This document shows positions 16,978 through 24,997 of a stretch of 29,024 bases of DNA, in pieces. The DNA comes from Euryarchaeota archaeon UBA257. GTDB taxonomy: Archaea; Thermoplasmatota; Poseidoniia; Poseidoniales; Thalassarchaeaceae. The DNA lies in assembly GCA_002498985.1 (NCBI GenBank), contig DAJO01000031.1, positions 1 through 29,024 of the forward strand, in the 5' to 3' direction. Numbering within the stretch: position 1 is the stretch's first letter; the number at the start of each line of letters is the position of its first letter. The position numbers and the translations under genes are program-made. Under the pieces are notes generated by a model. That model was given only the letters and a program-made list of their open reading frames with translations, was not told the origin of the DNA and ran no database searches.

Positions 16978-17017
16978 TAATCAATTATTTCCCGGATAAG
17001 AGGAAAATAATTGATTA
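16978..17017. repeat. 13-bp perfect inverted repeat between convergent genes
   Basis: TAATCAATTATTT (16978-16990) and AAATAATTGATTA (17005-17017) are exact reverse complements around a 14-base loop that begins CCCGG. It sits in the 178-base gap between the PLP enzyme and the CoA-binding protein, whose genes converge. A two-way terminator hairpin is the simplest reading. A protein-binding site is possible because the arms are AT-rich and the flanks lack a long T run. Confidence 0.6.
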
Positions 17018-17058
17018 GTATAGAATAGTTACTGATAATCCATCTATTCATTAAAAGA

Positions 17059-17712
17059 TTAGTTGGCTAATCTTCGAGCACAATCTTCTAGGTTCTCTTT
17101 TTCATTAACGAGCCCTCGAATGTATTTAGGAATAATATGATTAGATTTTTCAAGTTCCAATAAATCTCCCACCCATTCTACTTTAGTTACAGGTAAGTCT
17201 GAACTTTCACCAAATTCGTGTACAGTCCAAATAGAGCAGCCTGATTCATCCGAATCGATTACTTGACGAAACCAAGGCAAAGGTATTTTTGAAATTTCCA
17301 TATTATTTCTTTCAAGAAATCTTACTATGCAATCATTGTATACAAGTTTCCAACCCGCTTCTTCTAACCAGTTAATTGAGGTTTCATCGGCTGCCCCAGG
17401 TTGATACCAAATTAATGGAGGATGATTTAAATTTTTTAATAATAATTTTTTAACTACTTTTTGAGCACGTTCAGGCGCAAGAAATAACACAACTAGTTCT
17501 AAATCTACACCTTCCTCAAGTTTAGATCTTATCGGACTTCCTGATACAGTTGCACCTGCATCTCTCGGATGTACAGGGACAACTCGCCAGCCTCTTTGAG
17601 AAATCTCTCCTACAGCAGTATGTGCAGTTCTTTCCTTATTCAATCCTGCCCCTATTATATGGATACTATTAATCCCGGATATTGCCGAAACTAAATTTTC
17701 TTCATCTGACAT
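17059..17712 (-). CDS. CoA-binding (YccU-like) domain protein with C-terminal extension
   Basis: 217 residues. The first about 130 match the Rossmann-type CoA_binding_2 domain: SIHIIGAGLNKERTAHTA, a GWRVVPVHP strand, then LIWYQPGA and a D-C-I near residue 128. The domain is known to bind CoA in YccU and in acyl-CoA synthetase subunits, but free-standing members have no settled function. The last about 85 residues, with WFRQVIDSDESG and several Trp and acidic residues, are not part of that domain and were not recognised. ATG 17712 has the SD TAGGTGT about 6 bases upstream. Confidence 0.78.
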   Translation of the reverse strand: MSDEENLVSAISGINSIHIIGAGLNKERTAHTAVGEISQRGWRVVPVHPRDAGATVSGSPIRSKLEEGVDLELVVLFLAPERAQKVVKKLLLKNLNHPPLIWYQPGAADETSINWLEEAGWKLVYNDCIVRFLERNNMEISKIPLPWFRQVIDSDESGCSIWTVHEFGESSDLPVTKVEWVGDLLELEKSNHIIPKYIRGLVNEKENLEDCARRLAN

Positions 17713-17830
17713 CTTATTACACCTACCTTAGATAACTGTGAAGATGTTCTCTCACATGCTTTTGAATCAGTATTTACTTACATAGAATTGTTATTAATTC
17801 CGATACAAAAGGTATTCATTTAAACATAAC

Positions 17831-17857
17831 CTAATATGCTGCGGATTTCATGAAATC
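17831..17857 (+). promoter_or_regulatory. Photolyase promoter with a 14-bp palindrome
   Basis: CTAATATG (17831-17838) is at about -26 from ATG 17861, a TATA-like position for a leaderless gene. GATTTCATGAAATC (17844-17857) is a perfect palindrome between it and the start codon. The position is that of a classical repressor operator. The regulator is unknown. Confidence 0.45.
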
Positions 17858-17860
17858 TGT

Positions 17861-19393
17861 ATGGCTATCGATGTTGTTTGGTTTAAGCGAGACTTGAGAA
17901 CTAGAGATCATGCTCCTTTGCTGAGTTCTTCCTTATCTGGAAGACCCGTTTTGTGTCTATTCATGTTAGAGGAGGAACGGTTCAAACTTAATGATACATC
18001 ACCCATACATATTAATTGGGAACTAGATTGTGCCATAGAATTGTCAAAAAATCTAAAGAAAATCGGATTAGAAATGCATTTTCATGTAGGGAATGCAGAA
18101 GAAATATTCGATGAAATTAACAAAATATATGGAATTGAGAGATTGCTAAGCCATGAAGAAACTGGAAATTCATGGTCTTATGAAAGAGATAAAAAAATAT
18201 CTAAATGGTGCGATTCAAATAATATTATATGGCAAGAATATCCTAATAATGGTGTTGTTAGAAGATTAAAAAATCGAGACTTTTGGAAAAAAGAAAGAGA
18301 TTCAAGAATGCGTATTCCACTCAACGAACCCCCTTTATTCAGTAATTGTGTTTTATTCAAGGGGAATATTCCTAGAATGGAAGATTTAGGCTTCGCGAAT
18401 AGTGTTCTAACTGATTGGCCAAAACCTGGTGAAGAGGCGGCTATGGAAAGATTGAATGAGTTTTTAGATAGAGATAGTAAACGATATAGTCAGTCAATTT
18501 CTAGTCCGATTTTATCAATCAAACATGGTTCAAGACTTTCACCTTACTTCACTGCAGGCGCACTTTCAATGAGGAGAGTAGTACAGAAAACAAATGAAAA
18601 AATAAATTTTATTAAAATGAATAAAACAGCGATTGAAGGACACAGTAGCTGGATTAGAAGTCTGAGTTCATTTCGAAGAAGACTAGCTTGGAGATGTCAC
18701 TTTATACAAAAACTTGAGATGGGACCCGATCTGGATTTAGTAGCCCAAAACCCTATGATTGAGAAAAATATGGATAGAGTATTACACATAGATAGATTTG
18801 AAAAATGGGCAAACGGCAACACAGGATGGCCATTTTTTGATGCATGCATGAGGCAGTTAAATACAACTGGCTGGATTAATTTTAGAATGAGGGCAATGAT
18901 GATGTCTTGCGCATCATATAATCTATGGTTACCTTGGAGAGAAACTGGAGAACACCTTGCTAGGTTATTTTTAGATTATGAACCAGGGATACACTGGTCA
19001 CAAGTAGGGATGCAATCAGGTACAACTGGGATAAATACAATTAGAGCTTATTCGATGACTAAGCAAGGAAAAGATCACGACCCTAATGGTGAATATATTA
19101 GGAAGTGGGTACCAGAACTATCGATGGTGCCTACTGATTATATCCATGAACCATGGAAAATGCCAGAAAAGATACAAAAATCGATAATGTGCCAAATAGG
19201 TAAAGATTATCCTGAACCAATATTAAATGAAATAGAAAGTAGGAAAGAAGGAATTAAAAAAAGTTATTCTGCGAGGAAAGGAGATGATGTCAAGAAAATT
19301 AGTCAGCGAATTTTAAAGAAACATGGTAGTAGAAGTAAACCAAGGAAAAGAGCTTCTTCTAAATCTACTACAACCCAAAAAAAATTATTCTAA
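17861..19393 (+). CDS. Deoxyribodipyrimidine photolyase / cryptochrome family protein
   Basis: 510-residue flavoprotein. The N-terminal Rossmann antenna-binding domain opens with VVWFKRDLRTRDH. The C-terminal FAD-binding domain shows FTAGALSM, SFRRRLAWRCHF, NTGWPFFDACMRQL, GWINFRMRAM, and DHDPNGEYIRKWVPEL. The predicted role is light-driven repair of UV-induced pyrimidine dimers; a photosensory cryptochrome role cannot be excluded. The segment MQSGTTGINTIRAYSMTKQ replaces the GTGTDAQPYFRVFNP-like stretch of standard class I CPD photolyases, so it belongs to a divergent branch. The tail (from about 470) is rich in Lys, Arg and Ser and looks disordered, perhaps DNA-contacting. The ATG at 17861 fits the family N terminus. 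Confidence 0.92.
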   Translation: MAIDVVWFKRDLRTRDHAPLLSSSLSGRPVLCLFMLEEERFKLNDTSPIHINWELDCAIELSKNLKKIGLEMHFHVGNAEEIFDEINKIYGIERLLSHEETGNSWSYERDKKISKWCDSNNIIWQEYPNNGVVRRLKNRDFWKKERDSRMRIPLNEPPLFSNCVLFKGNIPRMEDLGFANSVLTDWPKPGEEAAMERLNEFLDRDSKRYSQSISSPILSIKHGSRLSPYFTAGALSMRRVVQKTNEKINFIKMNKTAIEGHSSWIRSLSSFRRRLAWRCHFIQKLEMGPDLDLVAQNPMIEKNMDRVLHIDRFEKWANGNTGWPFFDACMRQLNTTGWINFRMRAMMMSCASYNLWLPWRETGEHLARLFLDYEPGIHWSQVGMQSGTTGINTIRAYSMTKQGKDHDPNGEYIRKWVPELSMVPTDYIHEPWKMPEKIQKSIMCQIGKDYPEPILNEIESRKEGIKKSYSARKGDDVKKISQRILKKHGSRSKPRKRASSKSTTTQKKLF

Positions 19394-19417
19394 TAATCAC
19401 AGAAAATAAATTTTCAC

Positions 19418-19431
19418 CGATAACATTATCG
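19418..19431. repeat. Short inverted repeat upstream of the MFS gene
   Basis: CGATAACATTATCG has 6-base arms (CGATAA/TTATCG) around CA, at -23 to -36 from the MFS start, overlapping where a TATA box would lie. It could be an operator or chance in AT-rich DNA. Confidence 0.25.
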
Positions 19432-19453
19432 ATAAAAGTATTCAGCAGGAAAT

Positions 19454-20713
19454 ATGGAAAAAGAATCACGACTTTTCACACCTGTGTTATTAATAGGGTG
19501 TTCTATTGTATTAGTTGGGTTCGCTATTAGAGCATCATTTGGCGTTTTCCAGATACCAATTCAAGAAGAATTTGGTTGGCCGAGATCTGAGTTTAGTTTA
19601 GCAATAGCAATACAGAACCTTGCTTGGGGATTTGGTGCTCCATTTTTCGGAGCATTTGCGGAAAAAATAGGAGATAAAAAGGCAATAATTTTAGGTGCAA
19701 TATTATACTCTCTAGGACTGGTATTAACAACTGGAGCCAACACTTCCATTGAAATACAACTTTATGAGATATTAGTTGGATTTGGTATCGCTGGAACTGG
19801 GTTTGGAGTTATTTTAGCCGTAGTGGGAAGAGCCAGTGCACCTGAACATAGAGCCATGAGCCTAGCCATAGCAACAGCATCGGGATCTGCGGGCCAAATT
19901 GTAGGCCCTACAGTAGCAATAATATTATTGGAAACAATGACCTGGCAAACAGTATTCTTAATCTTCGCAATTTCGATATTGGGGATATTACTTCTGCTTC
20001 CATTTATGCGTTACCCTGAAAGAGCGTCGAAAGAAGAAATCGAAGAGTCTCTTAGTGAAATATTACTCATAGCATTCAAAGATCCGACATATATGATGAT
20101 ATTTGTAGGATTTTTCTCCTGTGGATATCAGCTTGCATTCATTACTGCACATTTTCCAGCATTAGTTACAGAAATGAGTGCACCTATAGATCCGACTGGT
20201 TGGTGTGGTGATCTAGGTATTGAAACTACAGCAGCACTTGGTGGAATGGCAATATCGGTAATCGGTGCTGCTAATATATTTGGTACGCTGATGGCCGGGT
20301 GGGCAGGGAAAAGATTTGGAAAAAAATGGCTATTATCGGGTATTTATGCTGGAAGGTCAATAGCAGCGGCTTGGTTTATTTTAACTCCAATAACTGCTAA
20401 TACTGTCTTAATTTTCTCTTTTGCAATGGGATTCCTATGGTTAGCAACCGTACCATTAACCAGTGGTTTAGTAGCACATATCTATGGGATAAAATATATG
20501 GCAACATTATATGGAATTGTATTCTTTTCTCATCAACTAGGGAGCTTCGTAGGAGTATACTTAGGGGGTGTTCTGTATGATATGTATGGAAGTTACACTA
20601 CTGTATGGTGGTTAGGAATTGCTGTAGGTGTATTCTCCTCATTGATTCATTTACCTGTGAGGGAAGAACCCAGAGTAAAAATCCTGAATAAAATTTCGAA
20701 TGATGGCGCATAG
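19454..20713 (+). CDS. MFS transporter (OFA / monocarboxylate-like)
   Basis: 419 residues with about 12 hydrophobic segments in two halves separated by a charged loop (about 190-205). The MFS loop 2-3 signature appears in degenerate form as GAFAEKIGDKKAIILG, and its second-half counterpart as GWAGKRFGKKWLL. The opening GFAIRASFGVFQIPIQEEFGW resembles the oxalate/formate antiporter and monocarboxylate groups. The substrate is not readable from sequence. It follows the photolyase by 60 bases in the same direction but probably has its own start of transcription, with GGAAAT just before the ATG. Confidence 0.85.
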   Translation: MEKESRLFTPVLLIGCSIVLVGFAIRASFGVFQIPIQEEFGWPRSEFSLAIAIQNLAWGFGAPFFGAFAEKIGDKKAIILGAILYSLGLVLTTGANTSIEIQLYEILVGFGIAGTGFGVILAVVGRASAPEHRAMSLAIATASGSAGQIVGPTVAIILLETMTWQTVFLIFAISILGILLLLPFMRYPERASKEEIEESLSEILLIAFKDPTYMMIFVGFFSCGYQLAFITAHFPALVTEMSAPIDPTGWCGDLGIETTAALGGMAISVIGAANIFGTLMAGWAGKRFGKKWLLSGIYAGRSIAAAWFILTPITANTVLIFSFAMGFLWLATVPLTSGLVAHIYGIKYMATLYGIVFFSHQLGSFVGVYLGGVLYDMYGSYTTVWWLGIAVGVFSSLIHLPVREEPRVKILNKISNDGA

Positions 20714-20788
20714 TTTGTAATCAAGGTTGCCTACATGAAGAATATACGGTTCTTGCACAAATTCTCGTAGAATTAATTTGTAATGGTA

Positions 20789-20828
20789 TTTTTTTCTTTA
20801 TTCATAGTACTATTTTTTCCAAAAAAAA
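20789..20828. terminator. Two-way oligo-T terminator region
   Basis: In the 151-base gap between convergent genes, T7 (20789-20795) and T6 (20813-20818) serve the plus strand, and A8 (20821-20828), read as T8 on the minus strand, serves the opposite gene. TTTTTTCCAAAAAA can also fold. No other feature is seen in this gap. Confidence 0.55.
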
Positions 20829-20864
20829 CACTAAACCTCTGTTAAATATTGAATAAATATTTTT

Positions 20865-21092
20865 TCAAGACGGATTTTCTACCAAATAATCAATATAATC
20901 GAGGACTTCGTGAAAACATTCATCTGGTATATCTTTATAAGATTGAGAGAATTTATTCTTAACACAAATAGCTACATGAGCGTATGGATTTCTACCTTTA
21001 GGATGACTCTTAGAGGGAGGTAACTTACCCACTAGTTTGTCACCAGCATTTTGAATTGATAACCATATTTTCTTAGCATTATCATCATTCAT
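20865..21092 (-). CDS. Conserved-looking small protein of unknown function
   Basis: 75 residues, soluble, with a Pro/Lys/Gly-rich middle (GKLPPSKSHPKGRNPYAHVA) and the segment SYKDIPDECFHEVLDYIDYL. The latter recalls the YKDIP signature of ORF6C-type domains of phage antirepressors, but the match is too short to assign. Composition and the ordered aromatic/proline motifs suggest a real protein. It lies 9 bases downstream of a 45-residue membrane ORF on the same strand, probably one transcript. Confidence 0.6.
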   Translation of the reverse strand: MNDDNAKKIWLSIQNAGDKLVGKLPPSKSHPKGRNPYAHVAICVKNKFSQSYKDIPDECFHEVLDYIDYLVENPS

Positions 21093-21101
21093 ATTATCAA
21101 C

Positions 21102-21239
21102 TCAAAGCGGCCATAATTTCGCCAATAGTCCTGACCAACACGAAGTTAGTAGTATTATTATCAACATTGCTTCTCTAAATCCCGGTTCCCAATAATCACT
21201 ATCTGAACTTGGAGGAATTGAGAGAGGAATATTATTCAT
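21102..21239 (-). CDS. Possible 45-residue single-pass membrane protein
   Basis: ATG at 21239, TGA at 21102-21104. A polar N terminus (PPSSDSDYWEPG) is followed by one hydrophobic helix, AMLIIILLTSCWSGLLAKLW. No SD, but ATTATAT (21262-21268) lies at -26 from the ATG, the position expected for a leaderless archaeal gene. The 75-residue gene starts 9 bases after its stop. It is supported by promoter spacing and operon layout only. Confidence 0.42.
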   Translation of the reverse strand: MNNIPLSIPPSSDSDYWEPGFREAMLIIILLTSCWSGLLAKLWPL

Positions 21240-21330
21240 AATTTCTACTAAAAAATACAGCATATAATTATTTTCAACATATTGATTAAAGAAAGATTAA
21301 GTCTGAGCATTTAGACTAATATGTCTGATT

Positions 21331-22602
21331 CTATATCGATATTTCTGAATCAATAGAGATAATATCTGTAATAATACTATCAATGGTTTCTTCAGATTCA
21401 GGTTCACTATTAGTATCTGTAATTACTACGAACTCAACGTTCCTTGGTTTGGGAGATAATCTAGTAGGACTAACTCGATATCTCACATATTCTCTCTTAA
21501 CTATGCGTAAAGATCCTTTGCTTCCTAATATCTTCATCATATCATTCAGTGGAATATTTCCTTCAGTACTATAACTGGTTAGAATAAATTTAGAAGAAAT
21601 ATTATCAATTAGTTCTTGAAACTCTTGCACTGCTTTAGGTCGAGAATTATAGGCACTCTTTCTTTCGGTACGCCAATCTAGTCTTATTGCCGATTTCGTC
21701 CCTCTAGTAATTTTCTCTGGGAAGTTAGGCTTATCCCACAGAGTAACAGAATTTAGCACATGGTAGTTAGAACCATATGGGTGTTGGTTATACGGTGGAT
21801 CAAGATAAATGATATCAGGAATTTCCCCTAATATTTCAGTTAGTCTATTAACCAAAACTCCCGCATCTTCTCGAATTGAAATATTATCTCTATCATTATT
21901 GAACAGGATGGGAGGTTTCAAAGATATATCTGAACATATACGATATTTGGCTGTACCATTACTTCCACCCCAACCTCTATGGAATCCCTTGAATACACCA
22001 CTAGTGTTACTAACATATGAGACAGAATACAATAATGATGCCATAAGATAAGAAAACTCTGTTTGTGAAATTTTATCTTCCTCGACCCATTTTGAAATCA
22101 ACTCGCGCATTGCATCAATTTTCATTCCATTCTTCCTCATGAAAAATAGGCGATCTTTTTCATGGTTCAGTTTTTCATCATCTGTTGGGCATAAATGTTT
22201 AGTGACATAATCCTCTACTGGAACAACATTATTCAATAAATCAAAGACCTTTTTACTACCGCCTAAATTCTTGAATTTAGGAATCTCATTAAGAACAACT
22301 GTACCAATAGCTATCTGTTCGGAATAGGGTTCCCAGTCATTTGATAATACACGAAAACCTAATTTTTTTGCGAATCTTGATACGACAGTACTGCCTGAAA
22401 ATAAATCAACGAAAGTACCATTCTCTATATTTGTTAACTTTATTGCTTGATGGATAATATCCAATAATTTTCTCTTATTTCCAATGTAAGGAATCAATTG
22501 AGAAAAAACATACTCTTCGGTATCACGAGCAGCTGTTTTTCTAAGATGATGTAATGTTACTTCGCCCACAACATCACCATTATTATTGTGGTTTAGATGC
22601 AT
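21331..22602 (-). CDS. D12-class N6-adenine DNA methyltransferase, no restriction partner
   Basis: About 423 residues. Motif I/X region YIGNKRKLLDII and FVDLFSGSTVV (SAM binding), then a target-recognition region, then motif IV LDPPYNQ (D268-Y271 numbered from this start), in the order of the alpha/D12 class. It methylates adenine N6 at an unknown site. The frame is open back to 22713, but that would run 73 bases into the AlkB-like gene and add 37 residues unlike the family; the ATG at 22602 is preferred although no SD is seen. No restriction endonuclease gene is beside it, so it is an orphan, possibly epigenetic or protective. Confidence 0.85.
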   Translation of the reverse strand: MHLNHNNNGDVVGEVTLHHLRKTAARDTEEYVFSQLIPYIGNKRKLLDIIHQAIKLTNIENGTFVDLFSGSTVVSRFAKKLGFRVLSNDWEPYSEQIAIGTVVLNEIPKFKNLGGSKKVFDLLNNVVPVEDYVTKHLCPTDDEKLNHEKDRLFFMRKNGMKIDAMRELISKWVEEDKISQTEFSYLMASLLYSVSYVSNTSGVFKGFHRGWGGSNGTAKYRICSDISLKPPILFNNDRDNISIREDAGVLVNRLTEILGEIPDIIYLDPPYNQHPYGSNYHVLNSVTLWDKPNFPEKITRGTKSAIRLDWRTERKSAYNSRPKAVQEFQELIDNISSKFILTSYSTEGNIPLNDMMKILGSKGSLRIVKREYVRYRVSPTRLSPKPRNVEFVVITDTNSEPESEETIDSIITDIISIDSEISI

Positions 22603-22640
22603 TCGTATAAGTGAAGCGGTGGACGAAATACGATTGAAAA

Positions 22641-23657
22641 TTAATTTTTGTGAGGTATTCGTGGAGATACCCAACGTTTCCAGATTGGAGGAATTAAACA
22701 TGGCCACCAACATGCATAGTACCCAGATGGTAATTCAGGAGCATCGGGATGTGGTTGCAATTTCCAAAAAGGAACGCTTGCTTCTAGATGGTGATGAGAG
22801 TGTCTGGTAAGTTCGAGTAATGACCAACGTGACCAACGTGATTCAGTATTCCAAGAATGCATTATGGTTTGACGCTCATTTACGTCTCTCCTTAGACCCC
22901 AATGTCGAATGTAATTGACATATTCTAAAGTTAGTATTGCTAGTAATGAAAGTATTAGCCATCCTGATAAAAGTACTATACCATTTGAGAAAGAAAGTAA
23001 AACTAAACCAGTTAAAATCTGTAAAGAAAAATATTGAATAGTTTTATTCTTAATGCCTGTACGGCCTTTTCTATTATCAACATTGACTGCAGAGATGAAT
23101 TGTCCAGGAATTGTTCTGAACCAAAAAAACCAAATTCCTTCATCGGACTTAGCGCTAGCAGAATCACGTTCTGTTGCAACCCATTTGTGATGAACATAGT
23201 TATGTTCTGTAGTAAAATGTGAATAATTAACAGAAAATAACAGAAGCCTAGCTAGAATCCAACCAGGACTCTTTGGTTTATGATGGCCGAGTTCATGAGC
23301 AGTTACTATAGCTGAAGCTCCTGAACAAAGTCCAGTTGAAAATGCTGCTGTTACTAACCAGAAATTAATTTCATTCTGTTGAAATGCAAATATGAAAAAA
23401 GATCCAATGACAAAAAAATGTAATATTCCATGGACCCATAATAAGGTCTCATATGGGGTACCAGAATCCCTCGGCGGTCGAGAAACCTTACTTTTGCCGA
23501 GAAGAACATCTAGAATCGGCCCAATACCCCAAATGAATATTAGACCCATAGCAGTATAAAAACCACCTAAAAGATTCCCTGAAATGACTAAAAAGGGACT
23601 GATTAAACCTAATAAATGTAAGGTCCAAGGTTCTGGGGATATACTATTCTTCACCAT
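22641..23657 (-). CDS. AlkB-like integral-membrane diiron hydroxylase (alkane 1-monooxygenase family)
   Basis: 338 residues with about six membrane segments. The histidine boxes are HELGHH (121-126), EHNYVHH (151-157) and RHSHHH (285-290), with the AlkB-type NYIRHWGL at 248-255 in place of NYxEHYG. After the last box come HPDAPELPSGY and PPIWKRW, matching the LPTGYP...PPLW end of AlkB and not the fatty-acid desaturases. The predicted reaction is terminal hydroxylation of medium or long alkanes, or of alkyl/fatty chains, using O2 and an electron donor. No rubredoxin or rubredoxin reductase is in the window. The Asp of HSDHH is His here. The first ATG at 23657 is taken as start. Confidence 0.85.
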   Translation of the reverse strand: MVKNSISPEPWTLHLLGLISPFLVISGNLLGGFYTAMGLIFIWGIGPILDVLLGKSKVSRPPRDSGTPYETLLWVHGILHFFVIGSFFIFAFQQNEINFWLVTAAFSTGLCSGASAIVTAHELGHHKPKSPGWILARLLLFSVNYSHFTTEHNYVHHKWVATERDSASAKSDEGIWFFWFRTIPGQFISAVNVDNRKGRTGIKNKTIQYFSLQILTGLVLLSFSNGIVLLSGWLILSLLAILTLEYVNYIRHWGLRRDVNERQTIMHSWNTESRWSRWSLLELTRHSHHHLEASVPFWKLQPHPDAPELPSGYYACWWPCLIPPIWKRWVSPRIPHKN

Positions 23658-23780
23658 AGTATAATCAATGAGAGTATGTTTTTAGAATTTTCTGTAATTA
23701 TTAATGTGATTTCTTTTCTTTTCTTTGATACCAAATAAAAATCGAGAGACAAAATACATATTAAATTATCATGGTAAAAA

Positions 23781-24992
23781 TTAGAATGTTATATTGAATG
23801 CCATCAAACAAATACCAACAATAAGGGCGGGAATAGTGGTATGAACTGTTGCCCAGATACTAGCTACTCGATGCCTCACGAGTAATGGGAAAAGTGCATC
23901 ACCATCTTGACTGATAGCATTAGCCACAAGTGCTGGAAACGAGATTAAATCCTTAGTATATGCAGTAATAGCGATTATTTGTGGACCACATCCTGGAATT
24001 AATCCTATTGCAGCTGCAAGAATTACTGCTATAATTCCATCACCATAGAGGGCTAAATCAGCCTCTGCCATACCCGAAAATAACATAGAAAACTCGAATA
24101 TAAGATAGGCTGACATTACCCAAAAAGTAACAAATGCAGTTTCACTTGCTGAATGAATCATCGTTTCGCGCATTGAATATAATTTATCACCAATTGATGC
24201 TTCAGAATCGTCACTAATCCAATTCTTTTGTGAAATGTATAAAATTATAGATAACGATGTTCCAATCAAACCAATCCATGTAATAAAGCCATCAAGTGTA
24301 AAGGGATTATAACTAATTTCAAGAGCGAAATCTGCATCTTGAGCAATCCAAACTAACAGCAAAATAGCAAATATCAATCCAAGAGAAGTTACAATCCACC
24401 AAACAGTGTAGCCTTGATGAAGTAGAAAATATCCCCATCCTGTTTTTTCTTCTCTTCCGAGGTCATCGAAGACTTCTCTCATGTTTTCATTATTTCCATT
24501 TTGAATGATGGTCCGAGATGGAGAATTATCATTATAGTTTGAACTGAATTTACCTAATGGATTACTTGGCGTTATCTTCAAACCATCAACAAGATACCCC
24601 CAAGAAATTCCGATGACTAAAGAGATAATATGAACTGCTATTACAGGGGCAATAAATGATGGATCAGTGACTGCTGCGCCGATTAGAACAAATGCTGCAT
24701 CGCCTAAAGTAGCAATAAGGGTCGCTATTACAGTTCCATAAGTAACGTAACCACGAGCGTACATTGGCATCATTACGATAGCACCTCCACACCCTGGAGT
24801 AATACCCATAAGGGCTCCAATTACCGGTTGCCAAGCAGTATTTGCTCTGATCGTATCAACAAATCTACCCGCACTTATGTACTGCAACCAACTGAAAAAA
24901 AGAACCATTGCAGCTACAAAAACGGTCACTGCAAGAAATGCGTCCCGCATGCTGACAACAATGATTTCGAATACTTCCGTCGAGGTTACCAT
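23781..24992 (-). CDS. ArsP_2-type 10-TM permease (putative heavy-metal/manganese exporter)
   Basis: About 403 residues in two homologous membrane halves, each with a PGCG motif: GITPGCGGA (66-74, numbered from the GTG) and GLIPGCGPQ (333-341). A hydrophilic loop (about 145-190) separates them. This is the layout of the 10TM heavy-metal exporter family (ArsP_2), often named putative manganese transporter. It ends the Zn/Mn-type ABC operon. GTG 25001 overlaps the znuB stop, but the SD GAGGAG (25001-25006) is spaced 8 bases before ATG 24992, which is preferred. The transported ion and the direction of transport are inferred from family and context. Confidence 0.82.
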   Translation of the reverse strand: MVTSTEVFEIIVVSMRDAFLAVTVFVAAMVLFFSWLQYISAGRFVDTIRANTAWQPVIGALMGITPGCGGAIVMMPMYARGYVTYGTVIATLIATLGDAAFVLIGAAVTDPSFIAPVIAVHIISLVIGISWGYLVDGLKITPSNPLGKFSSNYNDNSPSRTIIQNGNNENMREVFDDLGREEKTGWGYFLLHQGYTVWWIVTSLGLIFAILLLVWIAQDADFALEISYNPFTLDGFITWIGLIGTSLSIILYISQKNWISDDSEASIGDKLYSMRETMIHSASETAFVTFWVMSAYLIFEFSMLFSGMAEADLALYGDGIIAVILAAAIGLIPGCGPQIIAITAYTKDLISFPALVANAISQDGDALFPLLVRHRVASIWATVHTTIPALIVGICLMAFNITF

Positions 24993-24997
24993 TAACT

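Noticed and set aside
22603..22713. Upstream extension of the methyltransferase
   Set aside because: It would overlap the AlkB-like coding end by 73 bases and adds residues unlike D12 enzymes.
22641..23657. Fatty-acid desaturase annotation
   Set aside because: The NYIRHWGL motif, the EHNYVHH box and the C-terminal LPSGY...PPIWKRW segment fit AlkB better, though related hydroxylases remain possible.
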